A stretch of 64,000 nt of DNA, taken from contig JAQFVV010006208.1 in assembly GCA_028023455.1 (NCBI GenBank), positions 7,236,963 to 7,300,962 on the forward strand, read 5' to 3'. Position 1 is the first letter of the stretch. Every line of letters begins with the position of its first letter. The position numbers were made by a program, and so were the translations under genes. Under the pieces are notes generated by a model that did not search any database, was not told the DNA's origin, and worked only from the letters and a program-made list of their open reading frames with translations. Positions 46,441 to 59,900 of this stretch are shown here, piece by piece. The DNA is from Epiperipatus broadwayi. Its lineage: Eukaryota > Onychophora > Udeonychophora > Euonychophora > Peripatidae.

Positions 46441-47529
46441 TGTATATATAGAGAGAGAAGTATGGTCAAAGGCATGACAGAAAATTTGTCAGCAAAGTCA
46501 TCATTGTGTTCTATTAGACATATATTCCATGTAACATACATATCCTAAACTTGATTCTCATTTAATGATTAAGATGATGATAATCAAACCATATATCTCC
46601 ATCTGTGCAAAAATTGGATTAAAGGACCCATCATCTAATAGCTTCATTTATAATCAAGGTTCCTGGAGCAATACATTCCTTTACAAAAGACAACATATGA
46701 TAAAGAAATACTCTTAAGTGATAACATACTAACTCCTTCCAGTCTAGAGCACAAACATGCTCTAGAATTTGAACCAAATTAATTTCCATACCTTATGGCC
46801 CACACAAATTTTTATGACATTTTACCATAATTCAAAGGAGTCTCACATTCAAAAGCAACTAGAACTTTTGAATCACACTAAAAAAAAATTATACACAAGT
46901 TACAATAAATCAAATCAAGATATACTCTATTGAGCAAGAAGCTAAAATGAACAATAAAAAATATTTTAAAAATATATAAGTTCAGACCCAAGTAGTTTTA
47001 CAATTATTTACTTCAAACAACAACAACATCCATTGATTACTCTGGTTGGCACAGGGTGGCACTACTGTATGGAGAGTTTTGCCTTGTTTAGTAACAATAA
47101 TAACAACAAAAAAAAATATTGCAGATTTAATAATTAGTAAACTTAATTTTCAAGTATTTTTTTAAATCTATAGATTTGCTTTGATATTGTGCATTTTTAA
47201 AATTTCTGTATGCCACTCGTTGGTTCTTCACCAGTCAGGTATTAATTTCTAATATGAGGTCTTTGAATCCAATACAATATACTCTCTAACTTTAGAAAAT
47301 GTGTACAACTTTTAAACAGCAAAAACAGATTTATCAGGATTTCAGGAGAGGAGAAAAAGCTAGCTTTTATGTAATCGTCATCTTTGGGTTACTAACTATT
47401 AAAAATTAAATTTTAAAAGCTTGGATACAGCAGCTTCTGACTAGAATTAGTCCATCTTGTTAAAATTTTCCATCATAGCCAGAATCAAATTAGCATTAAA
47501 AAGTACTTTCTAGGTATATAATTTTTTAC
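46441..47529. mobile_element. AT-rich intron with a terminal HFB-A scrap
   Basis: 47030-47092 is the outer end of HFB-A ('CATCCATTGATTACTCTGG' to 'GGAGAGTTTTGCC'). The rest shows nothing recognisable. Confidence 0.55.
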
Positions 47530-47745
47530 ACAGAGGCTAAACTCTTCATACAGTAGCGCCACTCAGTGCAATCCAGAGTAATCAGTGAATGCAAGAAGGT
47601 TTGTGCATAAAATCCCTATCTAGTGCCTACTCATCCAATATCCCCAGACTAGTTTCTAGCTTGTGGCTTTCATCAGTGAGGAGCCTTGGATCTGAGAGCA
47701 CTACATCTAGATCTTGGGTTCATATGATGTTTAGTGATTATATTT
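47530..47745 (-). mobile_element. HFB-A monomer, well preserved
   Basis: One arm on the minus strand, from 'CTAGATGTAGTGCTCTC' near 47710 to 'CTGTATGAAGAGTTTAGCC' near 47540. It contains an intact hammerhead (47633-47691). No clear target duplication. Confidence 0.8.
47633..47691 (-). ncRNA. Type I hammerhead ribozyme, GUC triplet (HFB-A)
   Basis: Minus strand order: ATCCAA (47691-47686), GGCT, CCTCA, CTGATGA (47676-47670), A, AGC, loop CACAA, GCT, A, GAAAC, TA, GTC ending at 47647, then TGGGG, ATA, TTGGAT (47638-47633). ATCCAA/TTGGAT and CCTCA/TGGGG form a two-part stem I around an internal loop. AC/GT gives a minimal stem III. Cleavage would follow the C at 47647. The A-A opposition at the base of stem II is unusual. 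Confidence 0.75.
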
Positions 47746-47849
47746 TATATATATATAAATGGCTATAACTAAGCTACTGTAATTAGTTAGTACTAATCCA
47801 TTTCTCTTCTTTTCTAACTCTGGCTTTGTGCTGAACTATTATTTTATGC

Positions 47850-48292
47850 ACTCTCTAGGATGGTATTATTGTATGGCTGTAAAACATGGACAATGAGAAA
47901 TAAAATTAAAAGCAAATTAGAAGCCTTTGAGAAATGGATATGGAAAAGAATGGAAAAAATCAGTTGGCTGAATAAAATAACAAATGATGGAAGTTTTGAA
48001 AAGAGTAAAATTAAAAAAGCAGATTGATTGAGGAAATTAGAAAGAGAAACTGGATTGAATAAATATTAAGAAGAGAGTGTAATTTAATGGAAGATATTTT
48101 GGAGGGAATGATGAATGGAAACTAGAACAAAGGACAGAAAAGATTGACATTGTCAGATGATATAAAAGATGGGAAAGAATTATGTGGAATTACAGAGCTC
48201 AACAATGAAGAGAATGGAAAAATGAATGAATTGATTATGTGACTACTCTCTGAACCTGTCCATGGGGCAGAATATTATTGATGATGAGGAGG
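47850..48292 (+). mobile_element. Another LINE 3' end
   Basis: + strand coding traces 'LLYGCKTWTMR', 'KWIWKRMEKISWLNKI' and 'KRNWI' are the C-terminal region of a common LINE type. They are followed by 'CATGGGGCAGAATATTATTG' and a GATGATGAGGAGG tail. The rest of the element is missing. Confidence 0.75.
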
Positions 48293-48932
48293 AGTATGAA
48301 AGAATGCTTGCATCAATCTGTCAATGAATTTATGAATGAAAGAACATGAATCTATCTCTGAATTAGTGAAAAAATTAATCTGAGAACGTCTCAATCCTTT
48401 ATAGATAGCTTTCTTGATATTCGACTTAAAACATGTTTTCTTTAGTCTACAAATCTTTGCTTATCAAAATTGTTTTCTTTAATACTATTTACAGGTTTAT
48501 AATAAATTATAATTTTTCTTTTACTTGTCATGTATTTCCCTTTTTTATTTAGCTCTATATAAGTGAACTTTTCTTAAAATCTTTCTCGATTCCGTTTTTT
48601 AAAAAATAACAACCTGATCATTTAGAATTCCTTTATAATTTTTCTCATTTCACATTTTTATATTTAATTTTTTTAAATATGATTCTTGTATACTTATTCA
48701 TTTATAGAATTTTTATTTTTACAAACATTTTATTTAATCTTAAATCAGCTTATTTAATTAAAATATTTATTAATTTTATACTCTTGTATAAGAGTAACTT
48801 TTGGTTTGATATTAATGTTCCTAATTACTTTAATTTACTTATTTATTTCTTAACTATTTTGTATCAAATTTTTAGTTACTTTAAACACCATTTAGCTTTT
48901 TGTGACTGAAATCATATTGTCACAATATATAT

Positions 48933-49049
48933 ATAAATATTAAGCATTAAATCACCCCATATAGTTAAGAAATCCAGTACCGCCCTCTATGAACTAATAT
49001 ATAAATACATTTCTTAACTATGTGGGGTGATTTAATGCCTAATATTTGT
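48933..49049. repeat. Short foldback repeat
   Basis: Arms 48933-48973 and 49009-49049 share 'GCATTAAATCACCCCATA' and 'TAGTTAAGAAAT' with their inverses. The loop is about 35 bp. Confidence 0.85.
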
Positions 49050-52000
49050 ATATTTTATTTCAGTATAGCGTTATGCACTGGGATTATTTTATATATATAT
49101 TGTGCCCTTTTCTATAGGTCGGTAATAGTTTATAACAGTCAATTACTAAAAATTTTAAATTTAGAATATGTTCTTTTTATATGGTAATTGTATTAATTCA
49201 ATTATGTCTTTAAAGTACAATTTAAAGCTAAAGAAAATACGTGGTATATAAAATTATAGTGAATTATTTAAAAACTAGTTAAGTAAAGTTCAAAATATTG
49301 TTTCATATGGTTGTAAAAGCTGGCCATATTAAATAACACAGCTATAAAAATTAAAAGTATATTTAATAAATTCAATTTTAATAGTTTAAAACTGATAAGT
49401 TAATAAATACAGTGTTTAAATTTATAATCATATTTAATAGTCAATATTAATATAATATATTTTAAAAATAAACTTTATGATGGTGAGAATTATATTTAAT
49501 TCTATATTTTCTAAATTGTTCTTCCAAATTTTATAATTATTTTATATAATATAATAAGTGTATCAATTTTATTAGTCTAGGCAGAGAAATAGATTGAAAA
49601 TCGTCTGTCAAAGTTATTAATCATGTGACTTGTATACTATATACTTTCACACTGCTTGTTTGAATTAATAATAAAGTTTAAAATATTTTGAAATAGCATT
49701 ATAGAATTGGATAGAATTATTACCTATCATAAAAGCAAATAATAATAAATATTAAGTTAACTATCATATGTAATGTTTTAAATAATGTAATAAAGACGAA
49801 TACATTCATAATATAAAAATTAAATGTTTTATTTAAATAAAAATAGATAAATTGAATATTAAGAAATGGAATAAGTTATTAAATGTTATTTTAAAAGTTA
49901 TTTTAAAAGATTAAAATAATTTAAATAAAGTTATAATTGAATTAAAAGTGGTATTTTAAATAATATTTTAAATTCATTACGTCACGATTTCTAATTTTGA
50001 AATTTAATTCTACTATAAACTAAAAATATGTAAATTTGTTCTCAAGCTAAAGTAAGAATTAACCAATAGGAATAGGTATTCTTACAGACTATAAATATAA
50101 ATTGCACGGGGGTATGGGGGGAGATTAATAATGTATTGAAACCGGAGAAAGTCAATTTTTTTTTTTGGTACTTTTTTATCGTTTATTTTGCAAAAACTAA
50201 TTGATAATTTTAGAGTGTTTTGCAAAAGAAAGTTTTAGAAAAAAATTATATATTTAGAAACTTCGTGGAGATGATTTTCTAATTTTTTAAAGTACTTACC
50301 AGTCGTATTTTATCTAAAAGTTTAACCTAAACTACGCAATAAAAAATGGATATACTGTGGAATAAAATGGATAGAAATTGTAATACTGTAAAAATATTTG
50401 AAATATTTATTGATACAGCTTTATTTATGCATAACTGGAGAATTTTTTTTGGGACATAAAAAAAAAAAACCACAGCACGGACATCATACGGAGTCTAATG
50501 AAAAAATTGGAGATGCATTATTATTTATAAGCCTATCCAAGATTTATTTTTTAAATAGTAATAAGACAATTGTATATTGCATGAATTATTTTATATAATA
50601 TTATATCAAAAGGAGTAAAATGTTATATCCTTTCTGAAGGTAACATTTTTTTATTTATTTTTAAAAGTGATATATAAAAATACCAAATGAAAGTTTAAAT
50701 GTATTAAGAAGGAAACTTATATAAAAAAGTGAACATATAGTTGAATAAAAGATGGATCCATGGAAATACAAATAGTACTTAAAAGTTTATCGAATATTTT
50801 TAAAGTTAAATTAGATGGATTGATGCATTGGATATGCAGAGAATATTGGTAGAGAAGATTAAGAAGCTTCACGGGATTAATTAATATTATGATTTAATAA
50901 TTATCATCCTAAATACTAAAACCAAGGATTATTTTCTATAAATTTTACTAAATGGATTAATAATTATTTTATTTTAAACTTTAACGTGCTTGGAGGAGAA
51001 CATTTTTAAAAACTCTAGAGAAAATAATAAGCATTTTGGACTTATCAGGAACTATCGTCAAGAAAATATGTAATTATAGTTTTGATTCTTTTTATTTTGT
51101 TAACCTAGTTTAAATCTAAATTTTTATATAAGATTAGGAAAAACATAAAAACATTAATTTATTAATATTAAAATTTTATAATATAACAATCTAATAATTT
51201 AGCTAAAAATATTTTAATATTAAGTGTATGGGTGTGAATTTTTTTTATATATCTGCAATGCTCAAGTGGATAAAGGAAGCCTACTGAACACGATGACTAG
51301 ATAAAGGTTATTGGTAATAATAATAACTATTGATAATTTATAATGTATATTTTTTTTGTTTTCTTTAGATCATCCATAAATTGGAAGAATGAAGTGTAAA
51401 AGTTTTTTTACTTATATGTACCGCATTTCATACAACATTTTAAAAAAAACATTATGAGATAGGATTGATTTGAAAATATGCATACGACGATTATTTTTTT
51501 ATTAGTAATATAATCCAACATAACAAATAATTATGTGATTCTTTTAAAATTTTCATGTCATTGGATATTCAAATATTGTCTAAGTAGATTGTATATGATT
51601 AAACATACAGAGCAATGAAGTAAGCAACTTTTCTTATGGGATAGTAAGATTGTTTAACTATTAATGAATTTTATTTATTGTTTTTGTAAATGCAGATAGT
51701 TATTTATCGATGTAAGATGTGGAAAATCTTGAGAAATAATGTTGAGATAGTGGCTTGGAAGTACTTAGTGAACAGGAAACCAAGATGATATTTTAAGAAA
51801 TAGGATGTTATAAGGAATGGAAATAATATTTAGTCTTTATGTGAATATCAGCATAGTTAACAAAGCCCTATGACTGATACACATTTTATTTGGACAGTGT
51901 TTATATTTCTTTAAATATTTGATGTTCTAATAAAGCTGAAGAAATAGCTTTAACATCGTCCCTGTACTAGAGGATATTAGGCAGGTAAATGTCATACCTC

Positions 52001-54980
52001 TTCGCACTGTACCATGATTTTGAGATATGTTAAGAGTAATACTGTAGCTTTCTTCCTTAATCCTATGCATCTGTTTTCACTATCTTTATTTCATGTAACT
52101 GCATTGTTTAGTAAGATATTTTAAAAGAAATGATAAATAATTTAGAACTAAGGTTGTGCTATCGTTTTTGTATAAGATTAGTTTATTTGCTTATAAGGAG
52201 CAGAATATTATAACTTAAAATTGAAGATTCAAAGTATCCTAAGGAAAAAAAAGAATCATCGAATATATTTTGAATTTTATTTCGGAAATGAAATATAAAC
52301 TTTTTTAAAATAAAGTATCTAAACAAAGATATTTTCTTTAAAGTGATAATAATTTAAAATGCTTTAGTATTTTTTTTTTTTAAGAGAAAAATAAGTATTG
52401 CATATTTTTTAAAATACAATAGTACAAAGTAAATTATGTAAACAATTTGCATAGTATATTTTTTGTTTATTGATTAATAGAAATATATTGATGATTACAC
52501 TTATATCATACTAAAGTAAGGCTTAAAGAAGAATATATTATGATTAGTAAACATTGTGTGATAAATACTAAAATCTAGTACTGAATTTTGGATAATATTT
52601 TGTGTAACATCTTTGACTTTGCAAGATGAAATTTTTTTTAATATTTTGAGAAATCCATACTCATTATAAAATTTTGTTTTCTATGGAATGTTTTCTAAGT
52701 ATGAATTTTTAAAATAAGATAGTTTAATAATATTAAGGATAAAATGCTGTTGCTAATAAAGTAGATAAATATATTTGTAATAAGTTAACCATAATGAGAA
52801 ACCAAATAGTAACATTTTTTTTTTAATTTTGTCCTAAATCTAAATAAGGATATAATTGAAATATAAATTATTTTTTTTATAACCCGGTAGATCAAACTGT
52901 AAAGTAAAAAAGTTAAGGATATCCACTGTAAATAGTGTAAATAAATTGTTTATTTATTTGTTGTTAGTAATAAACTTTGTTAAATTTTGTTATTTCAAAA
53001 ATTTTGTGTCCGAGTTATTTATTTCTCCACATCGCTGCATGAAATCACGATATATGCATAATAATCGAAACAAATATATAATTTTGCACAAAAGATAAAT
53101 AGAGAATTATTTTAAGAATTTTAAATATTTTATTGGTATTCATTATAATTAAATAATCATAATCTTACATTATTTTATTGGTCATAAATCAGTTATCACA
53201 ATATTATATTAAATTATATGCTATCAGTTGCCACACATATTTTGTTTATCAGATTATCAAAATGCTACCACGTATTTATTATATCATTACATGAAGATAT
53301 AAGATCATATTATATTGTTTATTTTATTATGATAATAAAATTATAGTAAAAAGAAAAGATATACAGAATTAATTAAACAATGAAGAATATTATTGTTATT
53401 ATTTATTATTATTAGTTTTGTAGTAGATTATGACATAAAATCCCTTCTCATATTTTACTACCGTATTTTAAATTAACTTAAAATAAACTTTATGAACCTG
53501 AGATTATTTTATTGAGCTAGATTATTAAATAGAAGATTAAGATTTAATTATTAGTTTAGTCTTAGTGAGTAGAAGTTATTAAAGTCATAAGAATACTATG
53601 AGTTTGTTATTTGAAATAGTAATAAGGGGGGATTGTGTTCTTATGCCATTGAGGTAGTATCCTGTAGGATATTGGCTCAATGTAATCTATCTTGTCACCT
53701 GTATTTTCACTTCAAGTCTCATGAAGATATTAAATATTTATTTAATATATTTTTATAAATTGAACCTTATTCGAATTTTTAATTTGAGCTAGTGGAATAT
53801 TTTAATTTTAATGCTGAATATTTTAGTTATTAATTATTAACTGAGATAGAACCCGTTTTATTTCATATCATATATTATTCTGAAGTGAGGATGCATGAGA
53901 TTACAGGTTAGAATATATATAATAAGATTCCAGCATATGTATGTAGATATGCTTTACAAAATATCTAATGCATAAACTTAAATAATAATGCCAATTTTAT
54001 TTAACTTAACTCTTTTTTTAAATAAAAAATAATGCTAACATTAATAGTATTAATTGTTTTTTTAAGCAGTCTTTGGATATTAGTGTGAATAGTTAGGATT
54101 ATAAAGCTCAGCTCTGAAAATACATTTAGCTACATAATATTGGTACTTTTTTTTTTAATTTTATGCATTGGGTACTTTGTAAAACATATCTAATTATGAA
54201 TGTTTGAGTTTTGTTACAATTATATTAACCCTCTTGCATAAGCTAGCATTCTGACTGATTTCTTTGTTCTCATTTACTTTAAGCTTTCACTTTAATATTA
54301 TACTCTTATTATTTATCAGAATATAATAAATTTGACTTCATTTGATAGATATTTTTGTTTAGAAATTAAATAAAATTTTAAAAATCATATTTGATTTACA
54401 GAATTATTTTAAAAATTAGATTTTAATCAAAACAAAGTGCTATTTCATCATCAAATTTCAGATGGAGCAGATTCAGTTTGCGAAATGAACCAATTAGTGT
54501 GACTTCAAGGTCTTCCAAACTGCGTAATGATTATATATTAGATGTTGTGCATATATTAAACACTTATCTTAAATTTATTCATCATTTATGAAATTTATGA
54601 TGACAGTTTAACATAATTTTGTGTTGATTGTGAATTTCATCTACTATATTCTAAGCAATTGCAGCTTTATTTGGAGGTGTGTTTTGAATATCAAATAGAA
54701 TCATTTAATTGAAGAATGGTGAATTTTCCATTATCACTATTAATTAAAGAATTGTTTCTTTTTCTAATTTTGGAATTAGTATTTACATTAGCCAACATAA
54801 AATCCAGTTTTATGTACATTTAACTTTACTTTCAAGCAAGACATTTTGAATATTAATTTTTTGATTTCACTGTTAATTTAACAAGCTTTAATTTTTATTA
54901 ACAAATGGTGTTATTGGATGCCCATAAGATATGGTAATTTCAATTATAACAACTTTAATTTCTAATTTAGTGAGTTTATT
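49050..54980. other. Long very AT-rich stretch, no gene
   Basis: No sustained frame and no family recognised. Two G-rich patches stand out: GGGGGTATGGGGGGAGA near 50108 and AAGGGGGGATTGTG near 53624. These could be LTR-element polypurine tracts, but no paired LTR could be shown. Confidence 0.4.
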
Positions 54981-54996
54981 AATAAATTTTTATTAA

Positions 54997-55582
54997 ACAG
55001 GCAAAACTCTCCAGACAGTAGTGCCATTCAGTGCAACCCAGAGTAATCAATGGATACCAGAAGACTTGTGCATAAAGTCCCCATCTAGTGCCTACTTATC
55101 CAATAGCCCCAGACTAGTTTCTGGCTTGGCTTAAAACCAATCCTGCCTAATAGGATAGTGGTGGCTATGGTTATTAAAGAACCAAAGGCACCAAAATGTA
55201 CATGTACTAAAATGAGTTCAGACCTATATGACTATATAATCTAATGAGCTTGGATTGAAAATATTATTGTGTTTTCAATTTAAGACTCATAGTTTTGTAG
55301 TTAAGTAGAGATAAAAGGTGGCTGCTGGAGGGTTGCATTAGATCCTAAGATCTAGGTGCAGTGTTCTCAGATCCAAGACTCATCACTGATGAAGGCCACA
55401 AGCCAGAAACTAGTCTGGGGATATTGAATGAGTAGGCACTAGATGGGGATTTTATGCACAAGCCTTCTGACATCCATTGATTACTCTGGTTAGTGGCAAT
55501 ATTATATGGAGAGTTTTGCCTGTTTTAATAACAGTTACAAGCAAGCATAAGAAATGGTAATCATGTGATGTTTATTGGCTTA
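54997..55582. mobile_element. HFB-A element with 13-bp target duplication
   Basis: Flanked by AAATTTTTATTAA (54984-54996 and 55583-55595). A short minus arm (54997-55133) faces a full + monomer (55134-55500) that runs on into the next unit's start. The + hammerhead is at 55371-55429. Confidence 0.88.
55371..55429 (+). ncRNA. Type I hammerhead ribozyme (HFB-A), core intact
   Basis: ATCCAA (55371-55376), CTGATGA (55386-55392), A, GGC, loop CACAA, GCC, A, GAAAC (55406-55410), TAGTC, TGGGG, ATA, TTGAAT. Stem II GGC/GCC versus AGC/GCT in the 47.6-kb copy is a compensated change. Stem I has one mismatch in each half, so it is weaker. It lies in sense orientation in the Unc-89 intron. Confidence 0.68.
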
Positions 55583-55595
55583 AAATTTTTATTAA

Positions 55596-56350
55596 TTAAT
55601 CATTAGACTAAGGATTAGCCATTTAGTGAATAATATATCTATAGTGTAATTTTGCACTACAACACTCTCATGCTTCTACCCACTTTTAACACCTTGTGGA
55701 GTGATGTAATCATAAACATATGACCAAAGTCATGAAAGTTCTATGAACCTCAAGATGCACATTTCATGCTAAACCAGCACTCATCAGTTGGCGCAAATCA
55801 CAATTTCTTACACATATCTTTATCATTCTTCAGGGTATATACAGTTTAATTGATGTGTCAAACTTACTTCCCTTGCAACTTTGATGCAAATCACTTAGTG
55901 GAAGTATATTGATATTATTAATCATTCATTAGACCTGATATTATCCACTTAATGAATAATATTTCTGTAGTGTAATTTTTACTACACCACTAACACGCTA
56001 GGTAGGGATTGGTTTCTATTCACTTTTAATATCTTGTGGAGGATGTAATCATAAACATATGACCAAAGACATGGGAGAAAGATATATGATCCCAAGATAA
56101 AAATTATTAATATACTTCCATTAAGTAGTTTGTGTCAAAGTTGTGAAGACAGTAAGTTTGACGCATTAATTAAACTGCAGTATTTGATTATCTATATATT
56201 CTGAACAATGATTAAGATATGTGTGAGAGATTATGATCTAGGCCAACTGATGAGTGCTGACTCAGTGTGAAATGTGCATCTTGGGTATCACACATCTCTC
56301 CACAAAGTTAAAATGTTGTAGTGAAAATTGCATTATAGAAATATTCATTT
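55596..56350. mobile_element. HFB-B variant palindrome with two hammerheads
   Basis: Arms 55795-55925 and 56100-56235 diverge from a centre holding a diverged direct duplication (55600-55740 and 55920-56080). Minus-strand hammerhead at ~55748-55800: CTGATGA, GTGCT...AGCAT, GAAATGTGCATC. + strand hammerhead at ~56229-56296: CTGATGA, then stem II with several G-U pairs, GAAATGTGCATC, TTGGG. This variant uses an AUC triplet in place of AUA. Confidence 0.7.
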
Positions 56351-56751
56351 AGAGAGTTTAGTCTGTTGAATTTTTAATTTAGAAATTGTTGGTTTGTTTA
56401 TTTTTAAATTTTAAGTTGTTGTTTTTTTTTTTATAAAGGAACAAATTAACCATTTTCTTTTTTGATAAACGATTCTTGGGACGAAATGTGTTGTTTATAT
56501 CACATTAAGCAATTTCCCTGACTTAAGGTTTTTTTCGAAAATGCTAAAACTTTAGAATAGCTTGTTTAATAATTATCATCAAAGAATTAGGATACTTTTA
56601 TATTTAAAATATTTTAGGTTTAATTTCTATAATATATTATTTACTATTTAAACTTTTTATATCACTATTATTAATTTTACAATTATTGTCTTTATAAGCT
56701 GAGATTTTTTCCTAATAGTCGAAACGATGACGTATAGTTTTATTTTTTATT

Positions 56752-56935
56752 AACTGACGAGTGCTGGTTCGGCACGAAATACGCATATTAGTGATTATTT
56801 ATCTTTTGGACATATATGTGGTCAAATGTATCGGTGATATGAGATAGTGTGGAGAGTTGCGGGTCGTGTGAAAGTCTGAGCTCAAATATATTACATTGTT
56901 TGTACAGGTATATATATTGTCACCTCAACTTTCTC
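56752..56935 (+). mobile_element. HFB-B 5'-truncated monomer
   Basis: Begins inside the ribozyme: CTGACGA, GTGCT...GGCAC, GAAATACGCATA, TTAGTGATTATT. It ends with the family's 'GTCTGAGCTCAAAT' and a CAGG..ATTG end. Confidence 0.7.
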
Positions 56936-59900
56936 CGCGCACTCTTTTACTTATTCAACCTCAATAAACTCTCATTTATTTCAAGTAGCTAGTCAATTGA
57001 ATTTTATACTTTAGGATCAAATATATATCGGGGGCACCAAATTGCAGCTATAAATTGTAATGCCCACTAGAGATCATCATCACTAGTCAATTTAGAGTCA
57101 ATTTAGGACTATAGAAGATACTGGAGAAAGTAATTAAATTGTCTCTCAAGAAAATAATAATAATATTAATTCATAAAACCATTCAATCTATGTGGTCTTA
57201 ATTTCAAACCTAGCATTAGTCATGCAAATATTTCATTATAAATTTATTATAAAATTTATAATAATGAGACAACTTTCTTCCACAATTTTATTATAAATAT
57301 CTGATCTCGAGTGGTACTACAGAAAATATTGTATACAATTCTCATTTATATCTGACTGGAAATAACTCAGTAATTAATGCAAAGAACTCATAATCTATGT
57401 TCATAATATAAAATCATTATTTAATTTAGTGCTAAATAAAATTTATCACAAATAAATCCTCCCCATTTAATCCCATTACTTTATTTTTTGTTCTCAGCAT
57501 TTATCACTTTCACTAGCTACAATTATATAACACGGAATGTCTGTGTTATGTTCTCTAATCTGAGAATTCCTAATCTTATTTCTCTAACACACATATATTT
57601 TTCGATCAAATATCAATTCATGATCCCTATTTTCATAATAGTAGAATAATTTATTATAGTATAATAATGTTGTTATAATAAGCTACTTGACTTCCAAACT
57701 AGCTCTTAGATCAATAATCGAACTGCTCTTTCTCAAGGTCTAGATCTGTCAAGAGGTGCCCACATAAGTGATTACACTGTAATGGATATGATCCCATATA
57801 TGCTAAATAAATTTTAATACAAGTTCAATAGTGGGAATCACTCTAAACACCGAGAGCAGGAAAGGGATTTTATGTCTGCTCCCAATATTCACAACATTAC
57901 AATGAATCAAAATTTATTAAACTTAACTTAACTATTCCCTGTCATCTTTATTCTATTATTTCTAATCTATTTTAATTAATAACCTTAATAATTTTATTTT
58001 GCTAAAGTAAACTATGGAAGTAAACCATGGCCATAAATCAGATAAATCAATCAAAATTTACTTATGAGAGTAACGTACGGAAATAATTCATAAAATCAGA
58101 TTTTGCAAATTAATTATAGCAATAAATTGTGTGAAAATGAAGTCTATAAAATGACTTATATAAAATGAATTATATTAATCGAATATAGAAATATTCAAGA
58201 CAAAATTAATACTGTAAATCAATCACGGAAATAAATTATTAATATCAAATTAACTATGTGAATCGAATATGGAAACAATATGATAATGACTACTGCAAAT
58301 CGATCTTGGAAATAAAGCATCATTATAAAATAAATAATTAAATTTAAATATAAACTAATATTACCTTAAATATAGGTGCTGGATATATAGATTCTGGAGA
58401 TATTTGAAACACCAAAACACAAAACACAATATAATCTTATAACAATAATAAAACTTTATTACATGAAATAATAATGATAAAATTAAAATAAAAAAAAAAC
58501 ACACTAAATTATAATATTGTTACACAAATATATGCTTCTGATCTATTCAGGACTATTATTCAAATACATGTTTGAGTTAACTAATTTCTTGGATGACTCA
58601 CTTCTTGTTTTGACCCATTCATTTATTAAATAAATAATTAATAATAATAATAAATACAAACGCTGGAAACAGAATGCCGTATATTTAGCTTTAAGAAAAC
58701 TTATCTTGAAAGAAAAGAAAACCTACAAATTTCTACTTCCCCCTCCTTTTATTGTAAACATTGTCCATTGGACTATTCCAAAATAGTATATTCGTTTCAA
58801 TTATTCTAACTAGCAATATGAAGTAATCTTAAATTTCTAAATCATTTTATCAAGTAATAATTTTCACATTTCCAATGAAGAAGGATTATATGTCACAAAA
58901 TTACCCTACTAATTTTGCAAACGGGTTTAAATTCAAAACCCACACTTTTACATTCATGCTTGTCAGATCTTTACGTTTCGATTGTATATATCTTAATTAG
59001 TCAGTATGTCTGCCTAGCTTGACGACCTCGATTTATCATCATTCAAAAAAAATCAATACTGATCGGTTAGTTTCTTAATTAAAATCTTTGTCATTCTTCA
59101 TCGTACATATACATCTGACTGAATCCTTATCCTTTCCGGGCAATGTTGTTCTGTCCCATGTAAGAAAACTCTCTTCATATTACACATCACCATGCAGTGT
59201 CTATAACGTGCACACAGCCACATCTTGATAAGGGAAATAACAAAAACAACAACATCAACTTCAAACTTAAACTATTTGCTTGAGCCAGGGAGAGATCTTT
59301 CCTAAGATCCAGAATTGTGTAAAGAGCTTCTCTTAGACACCCATTCCCTATATTGGCTTGCAACATTTTCTATACTTAAACAGTAACTTTACTAATAATT
59401 CCCTATCTTAACAAATAAATGGAGAGAAACTTAGTCCTCCAACTGCCATGGTATCTAAATCAGGAGACAGCTATTTCCCATCTATTGGGTGGTAGGATTA
59501 CTTTACATTAGTAATGACAAGCATTTATAGCTTTAAATATGCCCACACATACATCGATTCCAGCCTAGATAAATGACAAAGACCAACCAGATCCCAAATC
59601 AATACATATATGAATTATTTCAATTTTAACCAGTCAAGCCAACAACATACCCAATATCTATATCAATAACAGATCAACACTCACAGCATAATAATGGGTT
59701 TTATGACCATCCTCTCATTCCTCATATCTACTATTAAGCACAAATTAAAATTTTGTTAAGAATAATAAAATATTTATATCATTTCTCTCTTTACTTTTAA
59801 GTCTAAATTTACGTGAGCATCTATACTTAAATGGTATCAAAATCATTTTCCCTTCTTTCCTTCACACATTTTAAACATAAACAAAATATTAAATTAAATA

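Noticed and set aside
53620-53640. Polypurine tract proving an LTR retrotransposon
   Set aside because: No matching LTR, primer site or coding sequence could be tied to it.
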